In this document: in pieces, positions 13,026 to 13,581 of the stretch | How positions within the stretch are numbered: the first letter of the stretch is position 1 | How the letters are laid out: every line of letters begins with the position of its first letter | NCBI GenBank assembly: GCA_023436075.1 | Contig: JAEZKS010000189.1 | Span: 1 to 13,581, forward strand | From: Methanobacteriota archaeon | GTDB lineage: Archaea > Halobacteriota > Methanocellia > Methanocellales > Methanocellaceae | Reading direction: 5' to 3' | Length of the DNA stretch: 13,581 nt | Position numbers and translations under genes: made by a program | Notes under the pieces: generated by a model | What the model was told of the DNA's origin: nothing | Database searches by the model: none | Seen by the model: the letters and a program-made list of their open reading frames with translations, nothing else

Positions 13026-13581
13026 ATGGCAGAGATAGAAAAGGTCAGAGAAATAGAGAGAAAAGAAGTCACCAGGGAGAAGGCCATCGAGAGGACGAAG
13101 AAGGAGGCCGAGAAGCCCGAGGGCGAGGAGCGCATCGTCGAGTGCCCCGAGTGCGGCTCGCGCCAGCTCGTCCATGACTACGAAAGGGCCGAGCTTGTAT
13201 GCAACGAGTGCGGCCTGGTCGTCGATGAGGACTTCATCGACATGGGTCCCGAGTGGCGGGCCTTCGACCACGACCAGCGCATGAAGCGGTCGCGTGTCGG
13301 CGCACCCATGACGTTCACCATTCACGACAAGGGCCTGTCGACTATGATCGACTGGAGGAACCGGGACTCATACGGCAAGTCCATCTCCTCTAAGAACCGT
13401 GCCCAGCTATACCGGCTCAGGAAATGGCAGCGGCGGATCCGTGTCTCCAACGCGACGGAGCGCAACCTGGCATTCGCGCTGTCGGAACTGGACAGGATGG
13501 CATCGGCGCTCGGCCTGCCCCGGAACATCAGGGAGACGTCCGCGGTCGTGTACCGCAAGGCCGTCTCGAAGAACCTGATCC
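13026..13581 (+). CDS. tfb: Transcription initiation factor TFB (C-terminal part outside window)
   Basis: General transcription factor, the TFIIB homologue, that binds TBP-TATA/BRE and recruits RNA polymerase. The ATG at 13026 follows GAGGTG (13015-13020) by five bases. After a charged 38-residue leader (KVREIERKEVTREKAIERTK), a zinc ribbon has CPECG (C40, C43) and CNECG (C59, C62). The B-reader/linker region includes DMGPEWRAFDHDQRMKRSRV and GAPMTFTIHDKGLSTMIDWR. The first cyclin repeat begins around residue 120-140 and the frame is open at the right edge after 185 codons. The N-terminal leader before the zinc ribbon is longer than the roughly 10-15 residues in minimal archaeal TFBs. Confidence 0.95.
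   Translation, partial: MAEIEKVREIERKEVTREKAIERTKKEAEKPEGEERIVECPECGSRQLVHDYERAELVCNECGLVVDEDFIDMGPEWRAFDHDQRMKRSRVGAPMTFTIHDKGLSTMIDWRNRDSYGKSISSKNRAQLYRLRKWQRRIRVSNATERNLAFALSELDRMASALGLPRNIRETSAVVYRKAVSKNLI

Overview
The window reads as chromosomal DNA of a methanogenic euryarchaeon. The evidence is a set of archaeal informational genes (exosome, RNase P proteins, proteasome alpha, SBDS, L15e, SRP19, Gar1, TFB), archaeal TATA boxes, GGTGA-type ribosome binding sites alongside leaderless starts, GC-rich codon use, a HypB hydrogenase-maturation GTPase and a DUF835 sensor. The Methanocella/Methanosarcina side of the tree looks likely, but that is inference from protein resemblance, not a search.

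Region 1 (1-5830, minus strand) is one tightly packed operon, read right to left: L15e, a COG1325 predicted exosome subunit, RPP30 (Rnp3), POP5 (Rnp2), proteasome alpha, SBDS, Rrp4, Rrp41 and Rrp42 (cut by the window edge). This is the known archaeal exosome superoperon, linking RNA degradation, tRNA 5' processing, ribosome assembly and protein degradation. Gaps are 21 bp or less and several genes overlap. The only strong promoter seen lies upstream of L15e, near 5945, followed by a leader with a hairpin.

Region 2 (about 5830-7940) holds an orphan membrane protein on the plus strand. On the minus strand are a 72-residue lysine/alanine/proline-rich peptide with a Cys-Gly N-terminus, and hypB. 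A 24-bp near-palindrome sits between hypB and the next gene.

Region 3 (7939-10828, plus) holds an 831-residue receiver-PAS-PAS-GAF-PAS-DUF835 protein with no histidine kinase domain, then SRP19.

Region 4 (10829-11888) has no convincing gene. Its main content is a 347-bp foldback element (10965-11311). The element has perfect 25-bp inverted ends and inner arms built from CTCC words on the left and GGAG words on the right, partly in an 8-nt rhythm. It is followed by smaller hairpins and an AT-rich tract with a Fur-box-like palindrome. This is the least explained part of the window.

Region 5 (11889-13581, plus) holds a leaderless PHP-domain phosphoesterase gene, then a gar1-tfb pair behind a textbook TATA box. 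TFB runs off the right edge.
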